From positions 2,106,001 through 2,170,000 of the forward strand of contig NZ_CP097149.1 in assembly GCF_023370075.1 (NCBI RefSeq): a stretch of 64,000 nt of DNA, given 5' to 3'. The notes beneath the pieces were generated by a model. It searched no databases. It worked only from the letters and a program-made list of their open reading frames with translations, and was not told the DNA's origin. Made by a program: the position numbers and the translations under genes. Below, piece after piece: positions 20,828 to 28,205 of the stretch. Source of the DNA: Deinococcus sp. QL22 (lineage in GTDB: Bacteria; Deinococcota; Deinococci; Deinococcales; Deinococcaceae). Within the stretch, counting starts at the first letter, position 1; every line of letters starts with the position of its first letter.

Positions 20828-21988
20828 ATGAAACCGTTCTCACTCCATCGGAACCCGGTCAAAGCCTGCCAGTCTCTGGCCTTCCTGCTCTGTACGGGCC
20901 TGGTTTCCGGCGCGGCGGCCCAGACTCCAGAATTGCGGGCCTGCGGAGGCACAGCGGGCGCTCCGGCGTGGGCGGCGGTACCCGCCAAGGCAGGAGCCAT
21001 CTACCGGGGCACGGTGGGCACGTTGTCTGTGGTGCTGCAACTGGGTGAGGGGCTGGATGGTGGTGCAGCGCGGTATTACTACGAACGCAAGGGCATCAAT
21101 ATAGAACTGACCCCGTTTCGCAGCGGAGAGAGCCTGATCTTGCAGGAAGAGGTCTGGGATGGCCCAATGGCAGGCCGCGTGGTCACAGGTTGCCTGACGC
21201 TGAATCGCCTGACCCTGGACAACAACGCCGCAGGATTCACGGGCACCTGGGCCAAACCCACCGGGCTAGGCACGCTGCCGGTGCGCCTTGCCCCGCTGAA
21301 TGTCGTGGGCGTGGCCCTGAAGTTGCCGCCTTCCCCCGGCCTGCTGAAGCTGAAGACGGCTGACCCGCTGGCCTTCCTGAAACTGAACCGGGCGTGGACA
21401 ACGCAGGCGGGGGGCAAAAGCGTGCGCGAGCCGTTGTCGGGCGTGGTTTATCCGCGTATGCCGGGGGCCAGTGCTGGCCTGAACGCCGCCCTGCAAGACC
21501 GCGAGCTGGAACACGCCGCCAACGCGCTGGACTGTGCCTACAGGTTGGGCAGCAGCGACATGGCCGAGGGTTACGAACTGAACGCGGCCATCACCTACAC
21601 GTCGGTTAAATTGATCAGCCTGCGCGAGGATGCCGGGTATTACTGCGGCGGCGCACATCCCGACAATTTCAGTGTCGGCGTGATGCTAGACCGCGCGACT
21701 GGGCGTGCCGTGCCCCTGCCGGCCATCTGGCCCAGGTTGACCGCCGCCCGCCAAAAGGCGCTGTATCTGAACCGTTTGCCCGCCGAGGTAGACGCTGAAT
21801 GCCGCGATGTGCTGCGTGAGATGGGGAGCGAATTTACCGCCCACCTGACCCGTGCGGGCCTGAACCTGACGCCGACGGGCCTGCCGCATGTGGTGGGGGC
21901 GTGTGCCGAAACTGTCGTGGTGCCGTTTGCCAGCCTGAAAGCCGATGCCAACGCCCAGGGGGCGTACTACCGCGAGTTCTACCGCTAA
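20828..21988 (+). CDS. Secreted protein with DUF3298-like C-terminal domain
   Basis: A 386-residue protein with a signal peptide (residues 1 to about 32, cleavage near AAAQ). The C-terminal part has REDAGYYCGGAHPDN followed by LDRATGRAVPL, typical of the DUF3298/RsiV-like domain found in extracytoplasmic bacterial proteins. Several cysteines suggest disulfides. TACGCT (20815-20820) ends 7 nt before the ATG, so it is probably leaderless. Function is unknown. It ends just before the terminator at 22010-22037. Confidence 0.75.
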   Translation: MKPFSLHRNPVKACQSLAFLLCTGLVSGAAAQTPELRACGGTAGAPAWAAVPAKAGAIYRGTVGTLSVVLQLGEGLDGGAARYYYERKGINIELTPFRSGESLILQEEVWDGPMAGRVVTGCLTLNRLTLDNNAAGFTGTWAKPTGLGTLPVRLAPLNVVGVALKLPPSPGLLKLKTADPLAFLKLNRAWTTQAGGKSVREPLSGVVYPRMPGASAGLNAALQDRELEHAANALDCAYRLGSSDMAEGYELNAAITYTSVKLISLREDAGYYCGGAHPDNFSVGVMLDRATGRAVPLPAIWPRLTAARQKALYLNRLPAEVDAECRDVLREMGSEFTAHLTRAGLNLTPTGLPHVVGACAETVVVPFASLKADANAQGAYYREFYR

Positions 21989-22007
21989 GCGCTCTTTCTG
22001 ACCAAAG

Positions 22008-22038
22008 AAAAACGCCCCAGCATTGGCCGGGGCGTTTG
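22008..22038. terminator. Bidirectional terminator, separated from its minus-strand gene
   Basis: Arms AAACGCCCC (22010-22018) and GGGGCGTTT (22029-22037) lie after the secreted-protein gene. Its other partner would have been the Bax-inhibitor gene, whose original 3' end is at 22054-22095. The integrated element now separates that gene from this terminator by 9.7 kb. Confidence 0.75.
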
Positions 22039-22053
22039 AGTGCGGGGCTGCGT

Positions 22054-22095
22054 TTAGCGGTTGCTAGACAGTCGCAGGATAAACAGGAACATATT
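22054..22095 (-). other. attL: displaced original 3' end of the Bax-inhibitor gene
   Basis: On the minus strand this encodes N-M-F-L-F-I-L-R-L-S-S-N-R-stop, the native end of the gene now ending at 31796. The 15-bp block AAACAGGAACATATT (22081-22095) is identical to 31823-31837 in attR. The rest of the 42 bp is similar but not identical, as expected for a serine-integrase attL made of half attB and half attP. Confidence 0.82.
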
Positions 22096-22157
22096 CATCT
22101 TCCTTAGATGGTAGAGATATAGCTGCTAGCTGGTTCTTAGCGTCTATGACAGCATAA
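22096..22157 (+). other. Severed 3' tail of the integrase gene
   Basis: Reading on from the core in the integrase frame gives 20 more codons (S-S-S-L-D-G-R-D-I-A-A-S-W-F-L-A-S-M-T-A) and TAA at 22155-22157. In a circular, excised form this would be the C-terminus of the integrase encoded at 28950-31839. Confidence 0.7.
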
Positions 22158-22174
22158 AAGCTACCCTACCTGCT

Positions 22175-22945
22175 TTAGCCTCTTCTGCCCCACGGTAGTC
22201 GAGGCTTCTTCTTTTTTGATTTGCCTACAGCGTCATATTCTGCTTTGATGTGCGCTATCAACTGAGATGTTCCGGTCTCAAGCTTGCTGATTTCATCCTT
22301 AGTAGCTAACAAACACTCTTTTGCCTCTTTCTGAAGGCTATTCGAGATATCCATTATACTCTCTATCAAATCAGGAAAAGTAATGGCGTTTTCTATACTT
22401 TGTTTCTGAAAGAATATATGTATCTTAAAATACAAACTATACAGCTTGTTATGAGTCTCTTTACTGGAGACAAGTAGATCATTTTTGTACTTTATAAAGG
22501 GTTCATCATTGAACCAAACAATGCTGTGATTCATTTCAAGGATAATCGTACTTTCTAGGGCTGTGTTCAATCCTCTAAATTCTTCGGAGTTGATCCAGCT
22601 ATATGTCTTTTCGTCGTATTCGGATGCTATTAATAGTATTTTGTGAATTTGTTCAGCTGGCATAACCTTATTAGCGTGTGCAGCTTCAAGAATCGATATA
22701 ATATCGTTTAGACTACTCTCGTTCTTCTTGAGGAAGTTAACGTAGGTTTTATTTAACGAGGCGAGAGACTCCATACTTTTGTCTCCAGAAGCTTGTATCC
22801 TCTGTCTGTTTAAAGTCTCTTCCTGCCTATTAAATTCCCTAGTCTTGAGTATGCCGTTGTATATGATTGTTAGAAGAACGCCAATAATTGCAGCTGTAGC
22901 TGTTGCATAGGGTAATAGGGCTTCTAAGAGTGCTTGGAAGGACAC
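22175..22945 (-). CDS. Hypothetical membrane-anchored helical protein
   Basis: A 256-residue protein of no recognised family. One membrane helix lies near the N-terminus (about residues 8-30, ATATAAIIGVLLTIIYNGIL), and the rest is soluble, mostly helical and charged, ending in a Lys/Arg-rich tail (GKSKKKKPRLPWGRR). Codon use is AT-rich, unlike the neighbouring chromosome. GTG 22945 is preceded at 6 nt by TAGAGT, so it uses the same leaderless signal as host genes. It is cargo of the integrated element; anti-phage or exclusion roles are possible but nothing shows one. Confidence 0.7.
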   Translation of the reverse strand: MSFQALLEALLPYATATAAIIGVLLTIIYNGILKTREFNRQEETLNRQRIQASGDKSMESLASLNKTYVNFLKKNESSLNDIISILEAAHANKVMPAEQIHKILLIASEYDEKTYSWINSEEFRGLNTALESTIILEMNHSIVWFNDEPFIKYKNDLLVSSKETHNKLYSLYFKIHIFFQKQSIENAITFPDLIESIMDISNSLQKEAKECLLATKDEISKLETGTSQLIAHIKAEYDAVGKSKKKKPRLPWGRRG

Positions 22946-23082
22946 ACCCCCACTCTACCCGGCCTAGCCCGTGCTTCCTGCTGCACATGTCCTATGCCCG
23001 CTACGCTGGTCATAGTCCATCTCAATAGAGCAGTGTGAGAGTAGATGGTGTGGAAGCGCATAGGAAGGTCATAGAGGCACTA

Positions 23083-24147
23083 TTGATCTCGGCTGAAGTT
23101 TACGACGGAAGGTAGCTATGAAGCAGCTGTTTTGGCAGCCGGATATATCGAACGCGCTGCCAACCGACCCGGAGTCGTGCCTTCAACACCTTCAAGGTTT
23201 GCGCGCAGAAATTGCCTAAAATATTGCGCTTCACGTAGGCCCAGACGAGTTCAATAGGATTCAGTTCCGGAGCGTATGGCGGCAGATACGACAAGGACAG
23301 CCGTGTTTCAGCAGCAACGAAGGCCGTGACGGCCTTCGTTTTATGGATGCTGGCATTGTCCAACACCACCAGGAGATCGCCTGGAATGTGCGTCAAGAGG
23401 TGTTGAAAGAAGCGAATTACCTGGGGGCCTGTGAAGGCCCCCTGCTGCGTGTGCTGCAGAAACTGGCCGGCACTGGTGATCGCCCCTAGGGTGGACACCT
23501 TGTCCCAACTGGCTTTGGCGAAGACCACCGGAGTCTGCCCACGCAGAGCCCACGTCTGCTTCACGGTGCCTTTCAAACTGAACCCCACTTCGTCGAGAAA
23601 GACTAAAGTCGCGCCCGCAGCTACTTTTTTTTCAGTTCCGGAACCGTGGTTTGGATCCAAGTCGCCACGGCTTCTGGGTTCTGTTCCAGAGCGCGTTTAT
23701 CGGGTTTCTGACGAGAAAAACCTAGCTGGTGCAAGATTCTGCGGACGTGATCGCGATGATGCCAGATGTTGAACTGACGACCGATGACGTCCCTGACCCG
23801 GAGCGTCGTCCAACTCACGTCCGGGAAGCCGTGAACCTGCGCCCCTTCGTTGAGGAGGCGCTTCAGCGTCTCCCGTTGCTCTGGGGAGAGCGCCGGCGCT
23901 CTCCCCGTAGTGACGGTGGCCTGCAGGGCGTCTGACCCCTGCTGCCGCAGGCGTTGTCTCCAAGTGCGGAGGGTACTCATCGAGACCCCTAGGAACTCAG
24001 CCAGCTCTTTGGAACTATGCTGCTGGGTCTCGAGCAGCTGGAGGAAGTGCAGTCGACGTTCTTCAAGTTGAGCTCGCGTAAGGTGCGAGGGTCGCCAATG
24101 GTCGGTCACCCACACAATCTATCGTCTTTTACTTCAGCCGAGATCAA
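23083..24147 (-). mobile_element. IS630-family insertion sequence, copy 1
   Basis: A 1065-bp element with perfect 17-bp terminal inverted repeats (23083-23099 and 24131-24147, TTGATCTCGGCTGAAGT) flanked by the TA target duplication (23081-23082, 24148-24149) typical of IS630/Tc1. It carries one transposase split over two frames. The copy at 29017-30077 differs only by three A and one G in length and looks otherwise identical. Confidence 0.93.
23100..24115 (-). CDS. IS630-family transposase (probable -1 frameshift product)
   Basis: The first frame (24115 to 23621, 164 residues) is the helix-turn-helix DNA-binding part: HSSKELAEFLGVSMSTLRTWRQRL, then a winged-helix region ending PELKKK-stop. 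The second frame, to the stop at 23100, is the DDE catalytic part: LVFLDEVGFSLKG (first Asp), LLVVLDNASIHKTK (second Asp) and PPYAPELNPIELVWAYVKR (Glu). They join by a -1 shift in a run of eight A just before the first stop. IS630 elements commonly use such shifting. This copy has no other defect, so it may be active. Confidence 0.88.
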
Positions 24148-24236
24148 TAGCAGCGGCATGAACCATAGACAGTACCCTCTCGTAAAACCGATGCTACAGC
24201 GGCTGACGGGCTTTCTCCCTTTCACGTATCGATACA

Positions 24237-24443
24237 CCAATTAAGGTACGGGTAGGATCACTACTTTTAGAAATCTCCTAGCCGTACTTTAAATACTCCA
24301 CCTGGTTACTTGACTGGAATTAATTAAAGACCGGGCCAGGATCGTACCCTAAGGCAAATCTCCTCCCGTACTATAAATAGGCTAAACCAATTAAAGGTCG
24401 GCTAGGATCTGGTCTTACGAAAATCTCCTTCCGTACTTTAAAT
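24237..24443. repeat. Three imperfect 57-nt dyad repeats
   Basis: Units at 24237-24294, about 24320-24378 and 24387-24443 share a left block like AATTAAAGGTCGGCTAGGATC and a right block AAATCTCCTNNCCGTACTTTAAAT. The two blocks are imperfect inverted repeats of each other around a 13-15-nt centre, so each unit could form a hairpin or bind a dimer pair. They lie in the gene-free stretch 24150-24507 of the element, between IS630 copy 1 and the IS5-type element. Function is unknown; partition site, replication control or transcription attenuation are possible. Confidence 0.65.
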
Positions 24444-24447
24444 GCAC

Positions 24448-24465
24448 TGCACTAGTTGTAGTGCA
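24448..24465. repeat. Small perfect palindrome
   Basis: TGCACTA-GTTG-TAGTGCA is a perfect 7-bp stem directly after the third dyad repeat. It may be a protein-binding site or short hairpin. Confidence 0.5.
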
Positions 24466-24502
24466 TCGCTACTTTTGGAAAGTAAAAACCCTAGGTGCGC
24501 CG

Positions 24503-24508
24503 TATAAT
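24503..24508 (+). promoter_or_regulatory. Consensus -10 box, now separated by the IS
   Basis: TATAAT lies immediately before the IS5-type insertion point. Without the IS the operator palindrome now at 25413-25429 would lie about 14 bp past this box, so it was probably the promoter of the ribbon-helix-helix gene at 25443. Confidence 0.5.
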
Positions 24509-24509
24509 A

Positions 24510-25398
24510 GACCTCTTGCGAAAGTCGTGGGCTAAGCTGGTAGCGTGGAGCGAGACCGTCTGACACGCACGCTGAAGATGAACCGCAAGCAGTTTCGTCG
24601 ACGCACCGGGGTTTCCCCGGAAACGTTTGCCGAGATGGAAGAGGTGCTGACCCTCCGCGAAGGACGGAAGAAGAAATCTGGCCGCCCAGCCGCGCTGAGC
24701 GTGGCTGAACAGCTGCTGATGACCCTAGAATTCTGGCGTGAGTATCGAACCTTTGCACACCTGGGTGACGATTGGGGTGTGCATGAAACCACCGTGCACC
24801 GCACGGTGCAACGCGTGGAAGCGGCATTGATCGCCAGTGCGCACTTCCAGATGCCCAAGAAACGCGTATTTCAGGAAGCGCAGCTCGTCTATAGCATTGT
24901 CGCGATTGATGCTTCTGAGGTCCCGTGTGAACGGCCCAAAAAAAGCAGGGCGGTTGGTACAGCGGGAAGAAGAAGCGCCATACCCTGAAGTTTCAGGTGC
25001 TGATGTGCACGGTGACACAGCGCATCCTGGGCACCGCCACGAGTGCTGGGGCCGTTCATGATCTGAAGCTGTTCCGTCAGTCTGGCGTGCGGCTGCCCAA
25101 CGAGACGGCGCTGATCGGGGACGCTGGATACCAGGGACTCTGGCGGAGCCACGGGCATGCCATCACCACCCATAAGGCGACGCGAGCGTCGCCTCTGTCA
25201 GCCGAACAGCGCCAGGATAATCGTGTGCTGGCGCAGACCCGGCAGGGGATCGAGCATGTCATCCGTCGCATGAAAATCTTCCGCGTGTTGAAGGGCGTGT
25301 ACCGACATCGGCGACGTCGGTTTGCACTCCGGGTTCAGCTGATCGCTGCGCTCTGTAACCTCACCCGCGCACGTCCCGCCTGACTTTCGCAAGAGGTC
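24510..25398 (+). mobile_element. IS5-family insertion sequence
   Basis: An 889-bp element with perfect 17-bp terminal repeats (GACCTCTTGCGAAAGTC and complement, 24510-24526 and 25382-25398) flanked by TA on both sides. It encodes one transposase in two frames. Confidence 0.9.
24545..25383 (+). CDS. IS5-family transposase (probable -1 frameshift product)
   Basis: The first frame (24545-24988) gives the N-terminal domain and the first catalytic Asp in YSIVAIDASEVPCERP. At CCC followed by seven A (about 24935-24944) a -1 shift leads into the frame that reads KKKQGGWYSGKKKRHTLKFQ and continues through LIGDAGYQGL (second Asp) and RQGIEHVIRRMKIF (Glu region) to the TGA at 25381-25383. This layout is common in the IS427-type subgroup of IS5. 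A DDE motif is complete once the shift is made, so the element may be active. Confidence 0.87.
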
Positions 25399-25412
25399 TA
25401 ATAGAAGTATGA

Positions 25413-25429
25413 GATGTACAAAGTACATC
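25413..25429. promoter_or_regulatory. Operator-like perfect palindrome
   Basis: GATGTAC-AAA-GTACATC is a perfect dyad ending 13 nt before the ATG of a ribbon-helix-helix protein. This position is typical of an autorepressor site. Confidence 0.6.
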
Positions 25430-25442
25430 CAAAGGAGAAGAC

Positions 25443-25583
25443 ATGAAAGAGCAGAGAGTAAACATAAGATTGGACAGCAAACTACTAGAAGAACTCAAGG
25501 CATACGCGGCTGCTAACGATAAGGCATACAGCATGGTTATCAGGGAAGCAGTGAGGCAGCACATTAGGGGAGGTAAACAGTGA
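25443..25583 (+). CDS. Small ribbon-helix-helix protein (CopG/Arc type), first
   Basis: A 46-residue protein beginning MKEQRVNIRLDSKLLEELKAY and continuing AAANDKAYSMVIREAVRQHIRG. The alternating strand VNIRLD followed by two helices is the ribbon-helix-helix pattern of CopG/Arc/MetJ repressors. GGAG lies 6-7 nt before the ATG. It sits between a dyad operator (25413-25429) and the iterons, so it may repress itself or control copy number or partition of the element. AT-rich codon use matches the rest of the element. Confidence 0.8.
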   Translation: MKEQRVNIRLDSKLLEELKAYAAANDKAYSMVIREAVRQHIRGGKQ

Positions 25584-25599
25584 GGGTCTAGGATAGCCT

Positions 25600-25721
25600 C
25601 TACAATTATTGTAGTAGACCTCTACAGAAAGTGTAGATAACCTCTACAGAAACTGTAGACTATAAAGAAATATAATAAATAAATATTATAAAAAATAATA
25701 TATAGACTACAGAAAGTGTAG
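25600..25721. repeat. Iterons and AT-rich tract: putative replication origin
   Basis: Four 15-bp dyads CTACA-N5-TGTAG lie at 25600-25614, 25622-25636, 25644-25658 and 25707-25721. The first three are spaced exactly 22 bp apart (two helical turns) in one orientation, preceded by CT; the fourth is in inverted orientation. Between the third and fourth lies a 48-bp tract that is almost wholly A/T. Iterons plus an AT-rich unwinding tract directly before a HTH initiator-like gene is the classic layout of an iteron plasmid origin, although operators for the ribbon-helix-helix protein are an alternative. Confidence 0.68.
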
Positions 25722-25808
25722 AGGCTTAAGTTTAGAAAAGTACGTGATTTAAGGATTAGGTAAGTAAAGCATATTTAGGCAGATTGACAAAGTATAGGAG
25801 ATAAGGTA

Positions 25809-26474
25809 ATGACTAAAGGTAAGAATGATGGATTCTTTATGATAGATAACAATGTGGTAGATGGTGGAACTCTAGCGGCTATGAGTGGATCAACAACAAA
25901 GATCTATATAGCGCTGGTGAGGTTCAGTAACAGTGGTAAGAGTACGGCATGGCCTAGTTACTCTAAACTGCGGGAATGCGCTGGGTTAGGCAGCGACAGC
26001 AGTGTAAAGAAAGGTATTGATGAACTTGTGAAGTTGGGTGTAGTTAGCATGTCGAGTCAAGGTAACAACCTGAAGAGTACGGCTAACACGTACAAAGTGG
26101 TAAGTCTGGGTGTAAAGAGTCATAACCCATCGGCGGCTGTATCAACACCTGTACTAACTCACCCTGCTCTATTGGGTAACTCAGTGGACACAACACCTGT
26201 GGAGTTAGCTGAGGCGGTAGCAGTAGCACCTGCTGGTGGTGATGGTGAGTCTGCTGAGTGTGCGAATGAAGCTGTAAAAGATATGGATGCTTTGATGATG
26301 CTTGCTGGAGAGATTTATGATTTAGCTGTGACGGCTAACTATACAACAATTACGTCTATCGACAAAGATAAGTGGTTAAGTTCATACGAGAGATTAGCTT
26401 ATGATTACTATGATCAGACAATGCAAGCGCTACAGCAGAGACAACAAAGCCTAATTCTGAGGTTTGCTAACTAA
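25809..26474 (+). CDS. HTH replication-initiator-like protein
   Basis: A 221-residue protein. Residues about 8-90 form a winged-helix region (MIDNNVVDGGTLAAMSGSTTKIYIAL...AWPSYSKLRECAGLGSDSSVKKGIDELVKLGVV) like HTH_36-type N-termini of plasmid and phage replication initiators, where the first helices pack ahead of a wing for iteron binding. A Ser/Val/Ala-rich linker (about 105-155) joins a helical C-terminal part. AGGAG lies 10 nt before the ATG and a TTGACA-like box lies about 25 nt upstream. Immediate iterons support a role in replication of the element; a plain transcription factor is the alternative. Confidence 0.65.
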   Translation: MTKGKNDGFFMIDNNVVDGGTLAAMSGSTTKIYIALVRFSNSGKSTAWPSYSKLRECAGLGSDSSVKKGIDELVKLGVVSMSSQGNNLKSTANTYKVVSLGVKSHNPSAAVSTPVLTHPALLGNSVDTTPVELAEAVAVAPAGGDGESAECANEAVKDMDALMMLAGEIYDLAVTANYTTITSIDKDKWLSSYERLAYDYYDQTMQALQQRQQSLILRFAN

Positions 26475-26507
26475 GATTTGATACAACTCAACTATAAGGA
26501 GGTGAGT

Positions 26508-26639
26508 ATGAAGAAAGGAAGAGTAAACATATATCTTGATGACGAGACTATGGAGGCTGTTAAGAAGGAAGCAGCTATAAGAGGTGTAGCAGTGAGTCAA
26601 GTCATACGAGAGATGATTAGAAGCAGTATTGATGGATAA
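26508..26639 (+). CDS. Small ribbon-helix-helix protein, second
   Basis: A 43-residue protein, MKKGRVNIYLDDETMEAVKKE followed by AAIRGVAVSQVIREMIRSSIDG. It has the same ribbon-helix-helix pattern as the protein at 25443 (RVNI-LD start, S-VIRE second helix), so the two are probably paralogues flanking the initiator gene. AAGGAGG lies 6 nt before the ATG. A DNA-binding role in partition or repression is inferred. Confidence 0.78.
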   Translation: MKKGRVNIYLDDETMEAVKKEAAIRGVAVSQVIREMIRSSIDG

Positions 26640-26668
26640 GTGTTATATAAGATATATGCTTTAGTGGA

Positions 26669-26702
26669 GGCCTCATTGACTATCCCGTAGGGGTGGGAGG
26701 TC
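26669..26702 (+). other. Two-part hairpin
   Basis: GGCCTC (26669-26674) pairs with GAGGTC (26697-26702), and ATCCC pairs with GGGGT inside around GTA. There is no T-run, so it may be an RNA structure before the next gene rather than a terminator. Confidence 0.4.
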
Positions 26703-26745
26703 TAATTAGATAAACATACTAGATAGGATTAATAGGAGATTTAAC

Positions 26746-27237
26746 ATGACTAAGTACAAAGAAGACAACTTTTGTGAAACATACGTAATCGGTATGAAAG
26801 TGGAGAATAGATTCAATGACTATCTTGCCTATAAAAAGAGAGAAGTGCTGGAACGTTCAAGTGGCTATCAACCCAAACATGATTTTAGATTTATAGATAA
26901 GAATGGTATTAGAACATCTGCTGAAGTAAAGACCTGCACACGTGTATCAAATGATGTACCTATAGAATACGAATCCAGAGGCAAAGCATCAGGAATAGTG
27001 TCAACAGAAGGTTTCTATTTTGTGGTGTACTGCATCGAAGATCAGGCATTTTACGTAGCTAAATCTGGTGAATTAATGGAGTGGCTAGATTCAAATCCAA
27101 GAAGCTATATCAGCGTCAAGAATACTTCTAACAGTAGTGAAACTAAGCTTTACCTAATAGATAAGTACACATGGAGAGACACGTTTTCGGTCGTCGATTT
27201 AACGCATGTGGCTATGCTTGAGAGGGAGGACTTATAG
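26746..27237 (+). CDS. Phage/plasmid-type PD-(D/E)XK nuclease-like protein
   Basis: A 163-residue protein. Residues about 45-92 read like a compact PD-(D/E)XK core: DFRFIDKNG then SAEVKTCTR (E-x-K), then VPIEYESRGKASGI, a segment seen in small phage-encoded nuclease-fold proteins, then STEGFYFVVYCIEDQAFYV. No methyltransferase or helicase partner is present, so a restriction role is not implied; a role in element DNA metabolism is possible. TAGGAG lies upstream of the ATG. Codons are AT-rich. Confidence 0.6.
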   Translation: MTKYKEDNFCETYVIGMKVENRFNDYLAYKKREVLERSSGYQPKHDFRFIDKNGIRTSAEVKTCTRVSNDVPIEYESRGKASGIVSTEGFYFVVYCIEDQAFYVAKSGELMEWLDSNPRSYISVKNTSNSSETKLYLIDKYTWRDTFSVVDLTHVAMLEREDL

Positions 27238-27866
27238 GACGTGAAAGGGAGATGCGCCTTAACAGCGGTATAAACCCACACGCACGCGCAAATATCGGCA
27301 AAAATAGAGGATTTCTCCTGAATTCTGCCGATATTTACTGAAATGTAGGCTTGCCTCTTGACAAACCGCCAAAAAAGCGGCACTTTTGGGGTAGGGGTAA
27401 GCCGATAACGACAACAGCACAAACAAGAAAAATTCCTTACCGGCCCGTAGGGCCATACGCCGCGCCCCCGGCCCCAGCAGGCCCGCAGCGGTGGAACGAG
27501 TACAACCAATACAACCCGTCTATGACAGTGAAAACAACCTGTCGAGGCGGGTCTGTTTTGCTATACCCCCCGGGGGTTGTTTTTCTGGACAGTGTTTTTC
27601 CATAGGGGGTAGGAAGTACCCGCGCGTTATTCTGTTTTTTACGTATAATTTGCTTTAATTTAGTCTAAAACATAGCCCTAGAAGCGCATAGCAGCCACCA
27701 CACGGGCAAGGAGTGCGTGTCAGGCATTCTCTACCATTGGGGATTTTCAAGCCCTTATTTTGGCTTACAGAGGCAACTTCCCGGCTATTCAGACACACCT
27801 TGCTCTACTGGAGACGACAAGCGGGCAACGTGCCTTTGCGTGGCATCAACCCACTAGAGTGAGGTT
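27238..27866. other. Structured noncoding region of the element
   Basis: About 630 bp without a convincing gene but with several strong dyads. AAATATCGGCA at 27290-27300 pairs with 27326-27336 around an inner GAGGA/CTCCT stem. CCGC/GCGG flanks CAAAAAA at about 27367-27381. AAAACAACC at 27531-27539 pairs with 27575-27583, and GGGTA/TACCC lies near 27607. GC-rich patches alternate with T-rich runs. It could hold a transfer origin, a small RNA or terminators. Confidence 0.45.
27531..27584 (+). terminator. Terminator-like hairpin
   Basis: Perfect 9-bp arms AAAACAACC and GGTTGTTTT with an inner ACCCCC/GGGGGT stem are followed by a T-rich run. It may end transcription from the nuclease-like gene. 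Confidence 0.5.
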
Positions 27867-28112
27867 ATGAAGGCTGAGATTGAAGTGGTTTATCAGGACT
27901 CTACGGCCATCATCTTTGAGTCTGATCTACGGGGCTATCCTAGCCTTGCTATTCAGGGAGACAAACTCGGTCTACTCGCTATCCATGCCCGTGAAGCTTA
28001 TGAACTCATAGGACAGGGAGAGGTAAATGAAGACAGTCTGTATCTACTGGAACGAGTTGCTGAGACGCTTAGCTACCTCAATGACCTCTACAAACAGTAC
28101 GGTCAGCGATGA
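27867..28112 (+). CDS. Small hypothetical cargo protein
   Basis: An 81-residue acidic protein. The central part RGYPSLAIQGDKLGLLAIHAREAYELI resembles, from memory, small DUF6959-type proteins with a P-G-x-x-I-Q-G-D pattern, but this is uncertain. It has no membrane segment. TAGAGT (27855-27860) ends 6 nt before the ATG, so it is probably leaderless. It is cargo of the integrated element; function is unknown. Confidence 0.65.
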   Translation: MKAEIEVVYQDSTAIIFESDLRGYPSLAIQGDKLGLLAIHAREAYELIGQGEVNEDSLYLLERVAETLSYLNDLYKQYGQR

Positions 28113-28205
28113 TAAGTCGTATTATCAACGGTACATAGGCTGGTACAAGCCATAGATGCCATAGCAAAAGCAGGGGCGGAAAACCCATGCTTGAAAAAGA
28201 CCTCT

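Noticed and set aside
24237..24443. Integron attC array
   Set aside because: Unit size is similar, but no GTTRRRY-type core sites, gene cassettes or tyrosine integron integrase are present.
27351..27605. Open frame of 84 codons in the element's noncoding region
   Set aside because: It runs through several hairpins, has no ribosome-binding site and reads as Pro-rich low complexity.
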